64,000 bases of DNA from Desulfofustis sp. PB-SRB1. GTDB lineage: Bacteria; Desulfobacterota; Desulfobulbia; Desulfobulbales; Desulfocapsaceae. The position numbers and the translations under genes were made by a program. The notes below the pieces were generated by a model. It was not told the DNA's origin. It did not search any database and saw nothing but the letters and a program-made list of their open reading frames with translations. Below, piece by piece: positions 9,309 through 18,184 of this stretch. The stretch covers positions 866,756 through 930,755 of the forward strand of contig JAEQMT010000038.1 of assembly GCA_016722945.1 (NCBI GenBank). The letters are read 5' to 3'. Numbering within the stretch: position 1 is the stretch's first letter; every line of letters begins with the position of its first letter.

Positions 9309-11269
9309 CAGGAGTTTAAGAGTTAATCCAGCAAATGTGCCCCAAAGCCTTGCCCAGCATAGGTTTATGCAAGCAAAGGGCGTAAGACCCCACTGCTGTC
9401 GATTTGATATCCGAAGGCGTGTAGGACTTCGGCTTGGGTCTTACTAGGCGTTTCCAGTCGACGTTCAGGCTTTCTCGCTCCCTTCTTCACCGATAACACT
9501 GAATGCAGCCGCCGCATGTCAGTCATAACATCATGTGCCGTACGTTGTACTCCGTTACGTGCGAGTCGATTCTCAAGGATGCGCACATAGGTCAGGGCAA
9601 CGACGCAGGTAAACAGATGCAGTCGGATCTTGCTGTCGGTCCAGTGCCGAAACGGACGAGCACCCACCAAATCATCATCATTGCTCAAGCGGAAGGTTTC
9701 CTCAACCTGCCATCGATCCAGACTGGCTTGCACGATTTCCGCCGTTGTCCAGTCCGTATTGTCGGTGATAATGATGTTCTTCCCACACATCGCTCGTCTC
9801 TGTTTCAATTTGTCGGGGTCCTTTCTGAAACTCATGGAAAGGCTCGTGCCCGAGGTCTCGAAACGCAACTCAAAATAATCAGATGAGATGTGCAGTCTTT
9901 TACAAAGCCTGAGATACCGCCCTTCTATTTTCTCGGCGTTACGCCAATGAGGCACCCCCTCTCGCACCTTAGCCCGCATCTCAAGGAGTTGCCGGCGGAT
10001 CGTCTCGAGTTTGTTCTCAAAGGTATATGCCTTCTTGCGGGCTGTTCGGGGATTATACGTTACGACAACCGTGCGCTCCTTTCCCCAATACTCCCCTCTG
10101 GAACGAAAGGCTTTGAGGCAGTCCTCCCTTCGGTCATCCTCAATCAACCGCTCATTCTTGGCCAGATCGACAATCTCGAAACGATCCAGCGGCGTGGCTG
10201 CGAGATCCTGAGCAAAATAGGTCGAATAGGTGGTGACGAAGTGAACCCTGGAGTGCTCGTCAATCCAAGAAAAATTGCCCTCCGAGTTCATTCCCTTGTC
10301 GATAACAACGGTGAGGCGCTCCTTGGTGTTGTCAAGACCGCAGACAATCCCGAACATCTCGTCCATGACTGCCTCGAACAATTTGCTGTCATGGAGGTTT
10401 CCCGGATAAGCGGACCAGTGCAGCGGCAGTCGTGAATCTTTGGCCACCAGAAGCCCAAGCCCAATCTGGCGAAGATGATGTCGTCCGGCTTTATTCTTGC
10501 CCCGCCGAGAAAGCTCCGAGTCGGTATGACTTGACATGAAGGTGTAATAGTTTGTCGTGTCAAAGAGGAGGCAGTCGGAGGCAGGGCGCTCTTTTTCCCA
10601 GACACGCGCAAAAAAGCTGTGCGAGATTTTTTTTAGGTCGTCCTCACTGACGCGGTCCCACTTTTCCCAATACCGTTGACTGGTGAGTTCATCAAGTTCA
10701 ACCGGCCGAAGCTGCTGGATCGCTGTCTGCCGGTACCAATCTGCCAGTTTGTTCTTGCTGACTGCCTCCACCATTCGATTCAAGACACAGTAGAGGAAAT
10801 AATCCCCCACCGGTGGTCCTTTCTCCCGTTCCCCTCTCGGCACATGGGAGTTGACGATGGTGCTTAGATCAATATCCCGGTCAACCTCCAAAGCAAGCCA
10901 CAACGCGCCAAACTCCTCGACTTTCAGCTCTGAAAGTTCTTGAGTGTGTCCTGCGGCAAGCGCTGCGACCTTTTCCGGGGAGCCGAGATAGACTTGGGAG
11001 ATCACCTTCGGTTTGCCGCCGACACGGGCTATTTCTCGCACGTAGAGATAGGGTCTTCCTTTTTTCTTCTTTATGTGGAAATGTGCCATGCCTATGCCTA
11101 TACAATAGGGTCTTACATGTCAAGAGAAAAATTAAGCATGTTACTGATTTTATATCATTTGTGAGGAAAGATTGGGTGAAAAAAGGAGGGGCTTACAGCG
11201 TTGACGTGCTTAAGGTGATGATATTACACAACTTATTCTAAAAATTGCCGTTTATCTCTTAAACTCCTG
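9309..11269 (-). mobile_element. IS1634-family insertion sequence, complete
   Basis: Both ends are visible. The left end starts CAGGAGTTTAAGAG at 9309 and the right end finishes with its exact reverse complement at 11269; similarity continues imperfectly inward (TTAATCC-GCAA against ATAAAC-GGCAA). The element is 1961 bp, normal for the family. It is flanked by TTACA at 9304-9308 and again at 11270-11274, a 5-bp target duplication, so this copy transposed here directly and has not been rearranged since. It sits about 50 bp upstream of an AbrB-type antitoxin gene. Confidence 0.9.
9365..11089 (-). CDS. IS1634-family transposase
   Basis: A 574-residue DDE transposase filling the IS. The N terminus (MAHFHIKKKKGRPYLYVRE) is typical of the family. 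The catalytic triad can be placed at the aspartate in LLFDTTNYY near residue 177, the aspartate in VIDKGMNSEGN near 264, and the glutamate in WQVEETFRLSND in the C-terminal quarter. The reading frame is intact and both inverted repeats and a target duplication are present, so the element is probably still mobile. Confidence 0.93.
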   Translation of the reverse strand: MAHFHIKKKKGRPYLYVREIARVGGKPKVISQVYLGSPEKVAALAAGHTQELSELKVEEFGALWLALEVDRDIDLSTIVNSHVPRGEREKGPPVGDYFLYCVLNRMVEAVSKNKLADWYRQTAIQQLRPVELDELTSQRYWEKWDRVSEDDLKKISHSFFARVWEKERPASDCLLFDTTNYYTFMSSHTDSELSRRGKNKAGRHHLRQIGLGLLVAKDSRLPLHWSAYPGNLHDSKLFEAVMDEMFGIVCGLDNTKERLTVVIDKGMNSEGNFSWIDEHSRVHFVTTYSTYFAQDLAATPLDRFEIVDLAKNERLIEDDRREDCLKAFRSRGEYWGKERTVVVTYNPRTARKKAYTFENKLETIRRQLLEMRAKVREGVPHWRNAEKIEGRYLRLCKRLHISSDYFELRFETSGTSLSMSFRKDPDKLKQRRAMCGKNIIITDNTDWTTAEIVQASLDRWQVEETFRLSNDDDLVGARPFRHWTDSKIRLHLFTCVVALTYVRILENRLARNGVQRTAHDVMTDMRRLHSVLSVKKGARKPERRLETPSKTQAEVLHAFGYQIDSSGVLRPLLA

Positions 11270-11317
11270 TTACAATATCGTAATGACATTATACCAACAA
11301 GCATCCCAGAGACTGCG

Positions 11318-11545
11318 ATGATAAAAACGCTTACCAAACACAGCAACAGCCTCGCTCTGATAATCGAAAAGCCCATCCTGGAACTTCTTGGCGCAAACGC
11401 CGGAACACCCTTTGAGGGAAGCACCAACGGGCAGGTACTCATCCTATCTCCCATCAAGGATACAGGCCAGCCCGAAACGTTCAGCAACGCCCTCTCTGCA
11501 GTGAATAACCGCTACCCCATGGCCCTGAAAAAACTGGCGGAATGA
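11318..11545 (+). CDS. AbrB/MazE-type antitoxin, copy 1 (toxin decayed)
   Basis: A 75-residue SpoVT/AbrB-like swapped-hairpin protein (MIKTLTKHSNSLALIIEK) that would autorepress its operon and neutralise a Doc-type toxin. It is closely related to the 76-residue protein at 25787-26014, which is followed by an intact doc. Here the toxin downstream is a pseudogene, so this is an orphan antitoxin that could cross-neutralise the functional copy. The IS1634 insertion separates it from its original upstream region. Confidence 0.82.
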   Translation: MIKTLTKHSNSLALIIEKPILELLGANAGTPFEGSTNGQVLILSPIKDTGQPETFSNALSAVNNRYPMALKKLAE

Positions 11546-11548
11546 GTG

Positions 11549-11925
11549 GTGAGGTTTCTTACCCTCACAGAAGTTCTTGAAATCCATCGGGATCATATTT
11601 TACGATACGGCGCGTCCCCGGCATCAGCGACATTGAGCTGCTCACATCAGCGCTCGACATGCCGATGACTACCTTTTAGGGAAAGTTTCTGCATACCGAC
11701 ACCCATGACATGGCCGCCGCCTATCTATTTCACCTGGTCAAGAAACACCCTTTCCTGGATGGTTATAAACGGGTTGGTACTGGCGTTGGTGTTCCTGTTG
11801 CTCAACGGCCTCGATATCGCCGCGCCAAAAGATGAGCTTGCCGAGATGATGCTTGCCGTCGCCCGAAGCGAGCAAAGCAAAGAAGAAGTGGTACTGTCTT
11901 CCACCATTGGTGCACCGCGCGGTAG
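11549..11925 (+). pseudogene. doc: Decayed doc (Fic-fold) toxin gene, copy 1
   Basis: It follows the antitoxin exactly as in the intact copy at 26018-26401 and begins with the same RFLTLTEVLEIHRD. After LRYG the frame shifts. The sequence of a GISDIELLTSALDMP-like helix is recognisable, an in-frame TAG sits in CCTTTTAGGG, and the Fic motif reads HPFLDGYKR in one frame before a second shift. The tail FHHWCTAR then stop at 11925 aligns with FIRRWSRAL of the intact copy. With several lesions it cannot encode a working kinase-like Doc protein. Confidence 0.85.
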
Positions 11926-11965
11926 CAGAGTGTTCGCGCTTGCCGATTATGGCTGCCAGCCGGTA

Positions 11966-13528
11966 TCAGCAACAGACCATGCTCAACAGCGCACGTGCTC
12001 TGCTCATCCCAACATAGTGAAGCGAACGCAGGGGCTCGTTATGTCCAGGTTTTGGCAGATCAACAAGAACAACGACCTCACTCTCAAGTCCTTTGAAATC
12101 CCTAATCCGTGCAAAGCCAATGGTATGACGATTCATGTTACGGGGTGAAGCATCGTCCAGAACGGAGATTGAATCTCGCAAATTCTCGGAAAGAGAAGAC
12201 GCCCAGGACTGTACAAATGGCAAAGGCGAAAGTACGACAATGTCTCCATGGCTGAACCCCTCGACATCCACGAGGTCGTGTAGCTCTTTCTCCAGGGCTT
12301 GGATAGCACTGTCTATGTCCGCGACACAAACTTCACGTACCGCCGGGCCATCTCCAACTCCTGAATTACCCACATCAGCGTCCAGATCACCTTGTATCCG
12401 TTGCAGGATCTGCAGTGAGTTCCGGCAATTGGTCTTTAGCGGTATTCGTACCGGGCAGATGCTTTCCAGATACTCATAGGCATCGGGAACATAGGAACCG
12501 CACAGGCCGGATTGATTGTTGGTATCGTGAAAAAAGCACCAACGGCCTTCGCTTATGCCACCTTGTAAACAGCTATCCAGATGGGCCAGCGCATCCATGT
12601 TCAATATGTCCTGACCTTCATCGACGATCAATGCATCGAATCTTTCAATACCTGCGCGTTTAGCAGCGACATGAAGAGACTCAGCCAGGCTGACGATCAG
12701 CCCTGGCACGGCGTTCCGTTCTATAAAACGCTTTAGCCAAGGTGAATGACAGGCCAGCGCTGTTTTCATTCCTGATGCACACCATCGCTTTGCTAATTCA
12801 AGCGCCAGCATTGTTTTCCCTGTCCCTGCACCTCCAGAACATATTACCCGCGGATTGGCTTCGACAACATCGATCAATCTCAACTGATCCTCTGTCAGAC
12901 GAGCAATGCGCAATTCAATCTCATGGGCAGAAACATGCAATGGCACAACAGCCTCGAAATCAGGTCGCAAGTGTTGCTGTAATACCTTCAATTGCGAAGG
13001 GGTAACGACACTCTTCCGAGGGTCCTTCACACGCCAGTGCTTAATAAATCGCTCCAACCACTTCTCGAACTGTCTGAAGTCCCGACCGTCAGCGAGGACA
13101 GCGCGATCCCACTCCGCACTATCGGGAAGTAGATTGACATCCGGCGTGACAACACCGTAACCGACTACAATTACATTGTAGAGAGAAGAGGGAAGCTTTC
13201 TCCGCAAACCATGCAGCGCCCCCTCCGCTTGCTTGAATGGCGACTCCCGCAATCGCTCAGTTTCACCATACCGGTTCGTAGTTTCCCAGATGCCATCATG
13301 GCAGGATACCCTGCCGCCCTTGATCTCCAACACAAAAAGTCCATCCGGCCCGCATACGACAAAGTCGATTTCTCCAAACCGCTTGTACTCATGACGTGGG
13401 AGGTTGAGTGAATGCAAGGCGAACCAACCATTCTGGTCCGGCTTGGAAAATGCCGCGCGTAATTGGTCAAATACACGCATTTCTGCACGGCTAACGGTGT
13501 GCAGCGGCTCGCCAGGAATCATCCTCAT
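11966..13528 (-). CDS. NERD-domain SF1 (UvrD/Rep-like) helicase
   Basis: A 520-residue fusion. Residues about 10-110 form a NERD (nuclease-related) domain with FGEIDFVV and FVLEIKGG, restriction-endonuclease-like acidic/lysine positions. The rest is a short superfamily 1 helicase: Walker A GGAGTGKTMLAL near residue 235, Walker B DALIVDEGQDI, a TNCRNS motif and the C-terminal YVGMSRARALL. Such proteins probably cut or unwind DNA in defence or repair. It is the last gene of the DrmA/DrmB operon and overlaps the 545-residue gene by 4 bp (ATGA). The C terminus ends abruptly right after motif VI next to the doc pseudogene, so a short natural tail may have been lost. Confidence 0.85.
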   Translation of the reverse strand: MRMIPGEPLHTVSRAEMRVFDQLRAAFSKPDQNGWFALHSLNLPRHEYKRFGEIDFVVCGPDGLFVLEIKGGRVSCHDGIWETTNRYGETERLRESPFKQAEGALHGLRRKLPSSLYNVIVVGYGVVTPDVNLLPDSAEWDRAVLADGRDFRQFEKWLERFIKHWRVKDPRKSVVTPSQLKVLQQHLRPDFEAVVPLHVSAHEIELRIARLTEDQLRLIDVVEANPRVICSGGAGTGKTMLALELAKRWCASGMKTALACHSPWLKRFIERNAVPGLIVSLAESLHVAAKRAGIERFDALIVDEGQDILNMDALAHLDSCLQGGISEGRWCFFHDTNNQSGLCGSYVPDAYEYLESICPVRIPLKTNCRNSLQILQRIQGDLDADVGNSGVGDGPAVREVCVADIDSAIQALEKELHDLVDVEGFSHGDIVVLSPLPFVQSWASSLSENLRDSISVLDDASPRNMNRHTIGFARIRDFKGLESEVVVLVDLPKPGHNEPLRSLHYVGMSRARALLSMVCC

Positions 13529-15162
13529 GTTTGTCCCATTCCCTCTTTTTTTATGAAATTCAAATCATTCCTCACCTTAGCCTCCAACTCCATGTCAATT
13601 GGAGGCCACTCTCCAAGATGTTTCAGGAAAACCTCATGCTTGATTTTTATCGTTGAAGTCGTTTCCCCAGAAAAGATGAGTTTTCCGCTCTCCCGCTTCG
13701 GCTCGGATAGAGGAGAACCGTCAGCAGAGGCAATGATCGTCTCAATGCAGTCCTGCCACTTGCTGACTTTGGCAATTTCGATAGCAGCGTTCGTTTGAAT
13801 CTGATGCCATTTCTCTCCCCCAGCAGGGAATAAGGCGCGTAGCGGTTGCGGGCTTCGCATTTGGGGACCCGAAAAAACGTCCCCTTGTTTTTGATGTGCG
13901 ACATCCGTCATACGAGACATGATATAAGCGGACAACGCCTGGTTGCGCATCTCGCAAGGCAGCCTCAGCCAACCATCTCTGACTCCAAAAAGTATGCCGG
14001 ATAGGAGATATTCAGCGTCGCTCAAAAGAGGATGTGAGAATTCCAACAGGTCTTTGCAATGTTCGCGCAAGCAGAACAAAAGCAAGGGCCTTGACAGAGA
14101 ACCTTTGTTGTGCTCGAAAAGATCCGTAATCGTTCCTCTACCGAGGCCCAGGATACCTCGCATGTCCGCGATCAATCGTTCCAGACGGAACTTGTTTGCC
14201 TCATCTGTCAATTGCGCGAGCTGCGCGTCAAGGTACGCCAGAACTATATCCACTGGTTGTGCTAGACTGTTTTCTTCCTGCGCAAGTGCATTCACACACC
14301 CCCAAAACAGTCTGGTTGGCGTATTTGAATGCGCCGAAACACCACCATTTTTCAACCAATTTGGTAGCTCAGCCAATACTGGGTCTTGAATTGAGACCGC
14401 ATCCGCCGCTTGCGATGTCGTTGTTATCAGTTGAAACACCTTTACTCCAAACTCACTACGGTTTGAACAATGATAGAGCATGGCAAGCAGTCCACCCAAA
14501 GCCTGCTCAGAGATACGATGATGATCTGTTGGAGGACCTGAAACTTGCGGGCTATCCTTCTCCATTCCTGGCAACATCCCTTGCTGACTGTCGGATTTCT
14601 TTTGATGGGTGTTCCGACGCGGTAGATTCGATGGCCAGGCGACATCGATATTATTGCGAAACAAGGATTCTTCAACTTTCAAGCGATATGGCTTCAAGTC
14701 CACATTGGAAACATCCTTGGCTGCTGTCTCGAATATCTGCTGGTCTTCATCCGAATGAAAATAAATGTGGGAGAACAACGTTAGTGGCAAAGGTGCTCGG
14801 ACAAGAATGCCTATCCCTTTCTTCCCAAGACGTAAGTTAGGAAAGTTGGCATATCGAATCTTACCTTCTCGGGATACCACTTGTACCTGGGCGGAAACGC
14901 CCGAAAGGTCAAATGATACAACGCAGGGGCGCAGGTGCTTTCGTTCACTGACGGCCTGGTCCAGAGCCTTGGCCGGAATCGCATTACGAAACAAAGGTAT
15001 CCATCCGGGAATGACGCCCAGCGAATCGACATAGTGCTTTCCACGAAATCCGGAAGGCTCCATCACCAGGCCAGCTGCCATCATATACAGCAAGTTCAGA
15101 TGGTTGGTGATCAGATACCAGACCTGCGAGGGAATTCTTTTCTTTGAGTTTGTCGTATTCAT
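13525..15162 (-). CDS. Uncharacterised 545-residue protein of the DrmAB operon
   Basis: I do not recognise a named family. The protein starts VWYLITNHLNLLYMMAAGLV and continues with an N-terminal block of about 150 residues rich in conserved-looking aromatic/glycine positions (SGFRGKHYVDSLGVIPGW, VVSFDLSGV), a low-complexity linker near 185-215, and a mainly helical C-terminal half (LSDAEYLLSGILFGVRDGWL). There are no membrane segments and no nuclease or ATPase motif I can name. It overlaps both neighbouring helicase genes by 4 bp, so it is translationally coupled to them and belongs to the same complex or pathway. It is a candidate specificity, sensor or effector subunit; this is inference from context only. 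Confidence 0.75.
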   Translation of the reverse strand: MNTTNSKKRIPSQVWYLITNHLNLLYMMAAGLVMEPSGFRGKHYVDSLGVIPGWIPLFRNAIPAKALDQAVSERKHLRPCVVSFDLSGVSAQVQVVSREGKIRYANFPNLRLGKKGIGILVRAPLPLTLFSHIYFHSDEDQQIFETAAKDVSNVDLKPYRLKVEESLFRNNIDVAWPSNLPRRNTHQKKSDSQQGMLPGMEKDSPQVSGPPTDHHRISEQALGGLLAMLYHCSNRSEFGVKVFQLITTTSQAADAVSIQDPVLAELPNWLKNGGVSAHSNTPTRLFWGCVNALAQEENSLAQPVDIVLAYLDAQLAQLTDEANKFRLERLIADMRGILGLGRGTITDLFEHNKGSLSRPLLLFCLREHCKDLLEFSHPLLSDAEYLLSGILFGVRDGWLRLPCEMRNQALSAYIMSRMTDVAHQKQGDVFSGPQMRSPQPLRALFPAGGEKWHQIQTNAAIEIAKVSKWQDCIETIIASADGSPLSEPKRESGKLIFSGETTSTIKIKHEVFLKHLGEWPPIDMELEAKVRNDLNFIKKEGMGQT

Positions 15163-16355
15163 TGCTTTTTCCTAAGAAGAGTAGTCGAATCAGTGGGAAG
15201 CAGACTCTCCACGATTCGGCAGATATTTCCGGTGCGAAGCAAAATCACCTGCTCCCGGGCACGCGCCACCATTACATAAAACCTTGCCTTGAGCGTAAAA
15301 GAGTCACGTTTGGGTTGATGTTGGTCGATATCAGCCAAGATGACAGTATCAAACTCCAGGCCTTTGCAGGACTGGGCGTTTATGATCATGATGCCGCCTT
15401 GACCGAAATCCGGTAACTGCCGCTGGCCGGAAACAAAGGTCTGAATCGGAGGTTTGTCGTTGTCCAATTTGGGACTGGCACGACGAAGGGCATCATTGAA
15501 TTTCGTCCGCACTTTATTGTCGGGAGTAATGATTCCAATGAGTTTGCGTGGATTACGGTCGCTCAACAGGAGGATATTGTCTGCAATCGAGGTCAATGGC
15601 GTTGTGTTTGCCGTACCATAAGTCCATAACTCCGGCGTCGCGGCAGCAGGTTGGAGATCAGGCAGGTCTGGTTTTGGACTGGCCGGATCAGCTGGATAAA
15701 AGTGCTGGGCGAGCAGCGCAATAGGACGCGTGTTCCGGTAGTTGGTCTTCAGTTCCAGCGTGTCGCCTGGTTCAATTGCCAGCGTGTTTTCTATGTCTTG
15801 GCGCGAGCTACATTTGTCGGGGTGAATCTGCTGGTTCTGGTCGGCAGCCACGTAGAAATTCTCAAAGCCCAGATGGGCTAGAGTTCGATAAAAGGCTGGC
15901 GGCATATCCTGCCCCTCATCGATAACGATAAACTTATCGCTTTGATCTGGAATATTGTCCAGAGATTGAACCTTGAGTTCGACGGCATCCCAATCTATTG
16001 GCCGATATCCTCCCGGATAATCCGGTTCACGTGTCGGAACGGATTTAAAAAAATATTTGCAAATATCTCGAAACCAGGTGTCCCAGGTTTTCGCCGAAAA
16101 TGCCTGTTCACTGCCAAACAAATGACGGTTTGAATGATCCAGCAAGTGATTGTAAACGAGAGTTCGGTAGGTCTTATCCTTCTCCGAGAGGCGTCGCGCC
16201 CTTAACAACGCCACAACTGACTTACCAGTTCCGGGACCACCAATAATCAGGTGTTGCCCCTCCAATGGCAAGGCCAGCGCCTCATCCTGATCTTTGTTCA
16301 GTTCATGAATTCCCGGAAGTGTGAATCGGCGTGTGCGATCAATAGGCATCGTCAA
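15159..16355 (-). CDS. SF1 helicase-like ATPase (UvrD/PcrA type, compact)
   Basis: A 398-residue ATPase with the SF1 helicase motif set: LNKDQDEAL Q-motif near residue 20, Walker A IIGGPGTGKSVVAL near 40, Walker B FIVIDEGQDMP near 143, KTNYRNTRPI motif IV, SCKGLEFDTVIL motif V and FYVMVARAREQ motif VI. It lacks the large 1B/2B insertions of UvrD, so it is more like a minimal translocase. It overlaps drmB by 4 bp and the 545-residue gene by 4 bp. Together with the NERD helicase the operon therefore encodes two SF1 enzymes in addition to the SF2 enzyme DrmA. Confidence 0.85.
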   Translation of the reverse strand: MTMPIDRTRRFTLPGIHELNKDQDEALALPLEGQHLIIGGPGTGKSVVALLRARRLSEKDKTYRTLVYNHLLDHSNRHLFGSEQAFSAKTWDTWFRDICKYFFKSVPTREPDYPGGYRPIDWDAVELKVQSLDNIPDQSDKFIVIDEGQDMPPAFYRTLAHLGFENFYVAADQNQQIHPDKCSSRQDIENTLAIEPGDTLELKTNYRNTRPIALLAQHFYPADPASPKPDLPDLQPAAATPELWTYGTANTTPLTSIADNILLLSDRNPRKLIGIITPDNKVRTKFNDALRRASPKLDNDKPPIQTFVSGQRQLPDFGQGGIMIINAQSCKGLEFDTVILADIDQHQPKRDSFTLKARFYVMVARAREQVILLRTGNICRIVESLLPTDSTTLLRKKQ

Positions 16356-18181
16356 GTTACTCCAAAAAATGAAGGCAGCCCGTTGGCGGCATCATCCTTG
16401 ACGAACCCCCGGTCCAGCAAAGTGTTGCCGTATTCGCAGGCAGGCTCGGGTACAAGCGCACAGGCATGGCAGGCAGCACGATTCAGCAAGCCTGGCCCTT
16501 GACCTTCATGCTCGCTGCAAACCGGGTCAAGTGAACACCAGCGTGAATGTTCCAGAGCTCGAATCAGGATGCCGAGGAAGCGCCGGGGTTCACTCAGTTC
16601 AGCCAGACCACCCAGTGAACCAGCGATGTCGGGAACAGCTACATGGATAAGGATACCGGCCATGGGCTCCGGTGCATTGGCACAGTAGACTCGTTCGATT
16701 AACGATGCCGCCGGATAGCCACCCTCGGACTCGATTTGTCGCATCAGCAGGTGTGACAAGGTATGCAATAACATGAAGCGCGTTGTAACTGGATTGGGGT
16801 CATCACGACCGGATTGGGTGAATCGGGGAAGTAGTCGATTCAGTCGCAAAACAACCGCCGGTGTTTGCTCCCACACCTTGAGCCTGTCCTCATCAAGCGC
16901 GAGGAAAATGCCCTCTCCGTACAACTCTACAGCCGGCAACCAATCCGATTCCCCTGCGATGTCCGGTGGTACTATTTCCTCTCCTCCCAGGCGGGTAAAG
17001 CCCTTGAATACCTTCACCGCCTTGAGGCGATCCACGCGCACAAGGTGACGAACGCCGTGAACAATTTTCTGTTCCTCCGCATTTAAATCGACTGCGCTTC
17101 CCAGTTCACGCCACTCATCACTTCTGTTGCGGGTCACCAGGTCCTCATCCTCGCGCTGGTCCGGCAGCACCTCCAGGAAAGCCTTATACTCGCTTTCCCG
17201 CAATTGCCCTGGCGTAAGGTTCTCACCATACAAGGGATAGCCACGGGCAAGATCAGCCAATGCGGTTTCAATATCATTGGGGGTACAGCGATATTCCGTC
17301 GCCAGCGTTCGTATTATGCCTTTCCTCGCCAACGGCATTCGTGCACCGTCTATGCGACTACGGTCACCGGAATTGCGGTACAAGCGATCCACGACGGTTC
17401 CTTTGCGTACCCGAGATTCCGGTGGAATCACCAGAACGGATTCAGCAACTGGGACGTAAACCCGCGTATCATTGATCACCAGTACCTGCGCCAGGTCTTT
17501 GTCATCTTTTTCCCCGACCTCTATTAGCGGTACCAGATCGTCTTTGGTCCATGGCTGCATCCGGCCCTGGCCAAAGCCCACTCGTTCATCACCACGAAAC
17601 CTGGTTCCAGCGCCGCAGGCACCGCACCGTAATATGCGATCTTCGTAGCCACGCTCAATTAATCGTAATTGATTTTGTACTTTGCAGTTGCGCTGAGTAA
17701 GTTCACGCGCTTCCTTGTGCGAGAGAAAATGCCACGGCACATCGGCAAGGTACCCTGAAGGATGCGCGATCACCCAGGTAACCTGCTCCAGCTTAGGGTG
17801 ATTTTTGCAATCCTGTTGATTGCAGCGGGGAATGTGAATGGGCTGATCGCTCCGCCACGGCCAGCGATACATGGCGCCACAGGCCGGACAGCGCATCCAG
17901 GATGGGAACCGCGTCGCCGGCACGCAGGCGCCATCTACCTGGCCATTCGCCAGCTCTTTCGCTACAGGCGGCTCGCGCAGTTGCTCCTTGATGCCCAACG
18001 CGGCACGCACGCGCTCCACATACGGAATCAGCTTGCCGGCGGAGAGGCCCTGGCGATCTTGATCCGTCCATTGCCGGGTGTCCTGAACGACCACCAGCCC
18101 ATTTGCCCCTCGCACGATGGCTCCGACGCCGCTATGGCCGAGCAGGTGTGACAGGCGTATGGGTATCAATTCATTGGCCAT
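16352..18181 (-). CDS. drmB: DrmB-like DUF1998 protein
   Basis: A 609-residue protein with a C-terminal DUF1998 domain: LLHTLSHLLMRQIESEGGY near residue 468, then CSLDPVCSEHEG and NRAACHACALVPEPACEYGN, cysteine-rich segments typical of DrmB. Earlier zinc-ribbon-like pairs are CPACGAMYRW with CNQQDCKNH near 100-130 and RCGACGAG near 200. In DISARM, DrmB forms a complex with the helicase DrmA that acts on incoming DNA. It begins 3 bp after the drmA stop. DUF1998 also occurs in other defence systems, but the DrmA partner makes this assignment good. Confidence 0.88.
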   Translation of the reverse strand: MANELIPIRLSHLLGHSGVGAIVRGANGLVVVQDTRQWTDQDRQGLSAGKLIPYVERVRAALGIKEQLREPPVAKELANGQVDGACVPATRFPSWMRCPACGAMYRWPWRSDQPIHIPRCNQQDCKNHPKLEQVTWVIAHPSGYLADVPWHFLSHKEARELTQRNCKVQNQLRLIERGYEDRILRCGACGAGTRFRGDERVGFGQGRMQPWTKDDLVPLIEVGEKDDKDLAQVLVINDTRVYVPVAESVLVIPPESRVRKGTVVDRLYRNSGDRSRIDGARMPLARKGIIRTLATEYRCTPNDIETALADLARGYPLYGENLTPGQLRESEYKAFLEVLPDQREDEDLVTRNRSDEWRELGSAVDLNAEEQKIVHGVRHLVRVDRLKAVKVFKGFTRLGGEEIVPPDIAGESDWLPAVELYGEGIFLALDEDRLKVWEQTPAVVLRLNRLLPRFTQSGRDDPNPVTTRFMLLHTLSHLLMRQIESEGGYPAASLIERVYCANAPEPMAGILIHVAVPDIAGSLGGLAELSEPRRFLGILIRALEHSRWCSLDPVCSEHEGQGPGLLNRAACHACALVPEPACEYGNTLLDRGFVKDDAANGLPSFFGVT

Positions 18182-18184
18182 AGG

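Noticed and set aside
9365..11130. GTAAGACCC near both ends of the IS1634 transposase gene as its terminal repeat
   Set aside because: The better and exact ends are CAGGAGTTTAAGAG at 9309 and its complement at 11269, with a TTACA duplication outside.
11705..12148. 147-codon plus-strand ORF starting MTWPPPIYFTW
   Set aside because: Its first part is the out-of-frame remnant of doc and the rest lies antisense to the NERD helicase gene.
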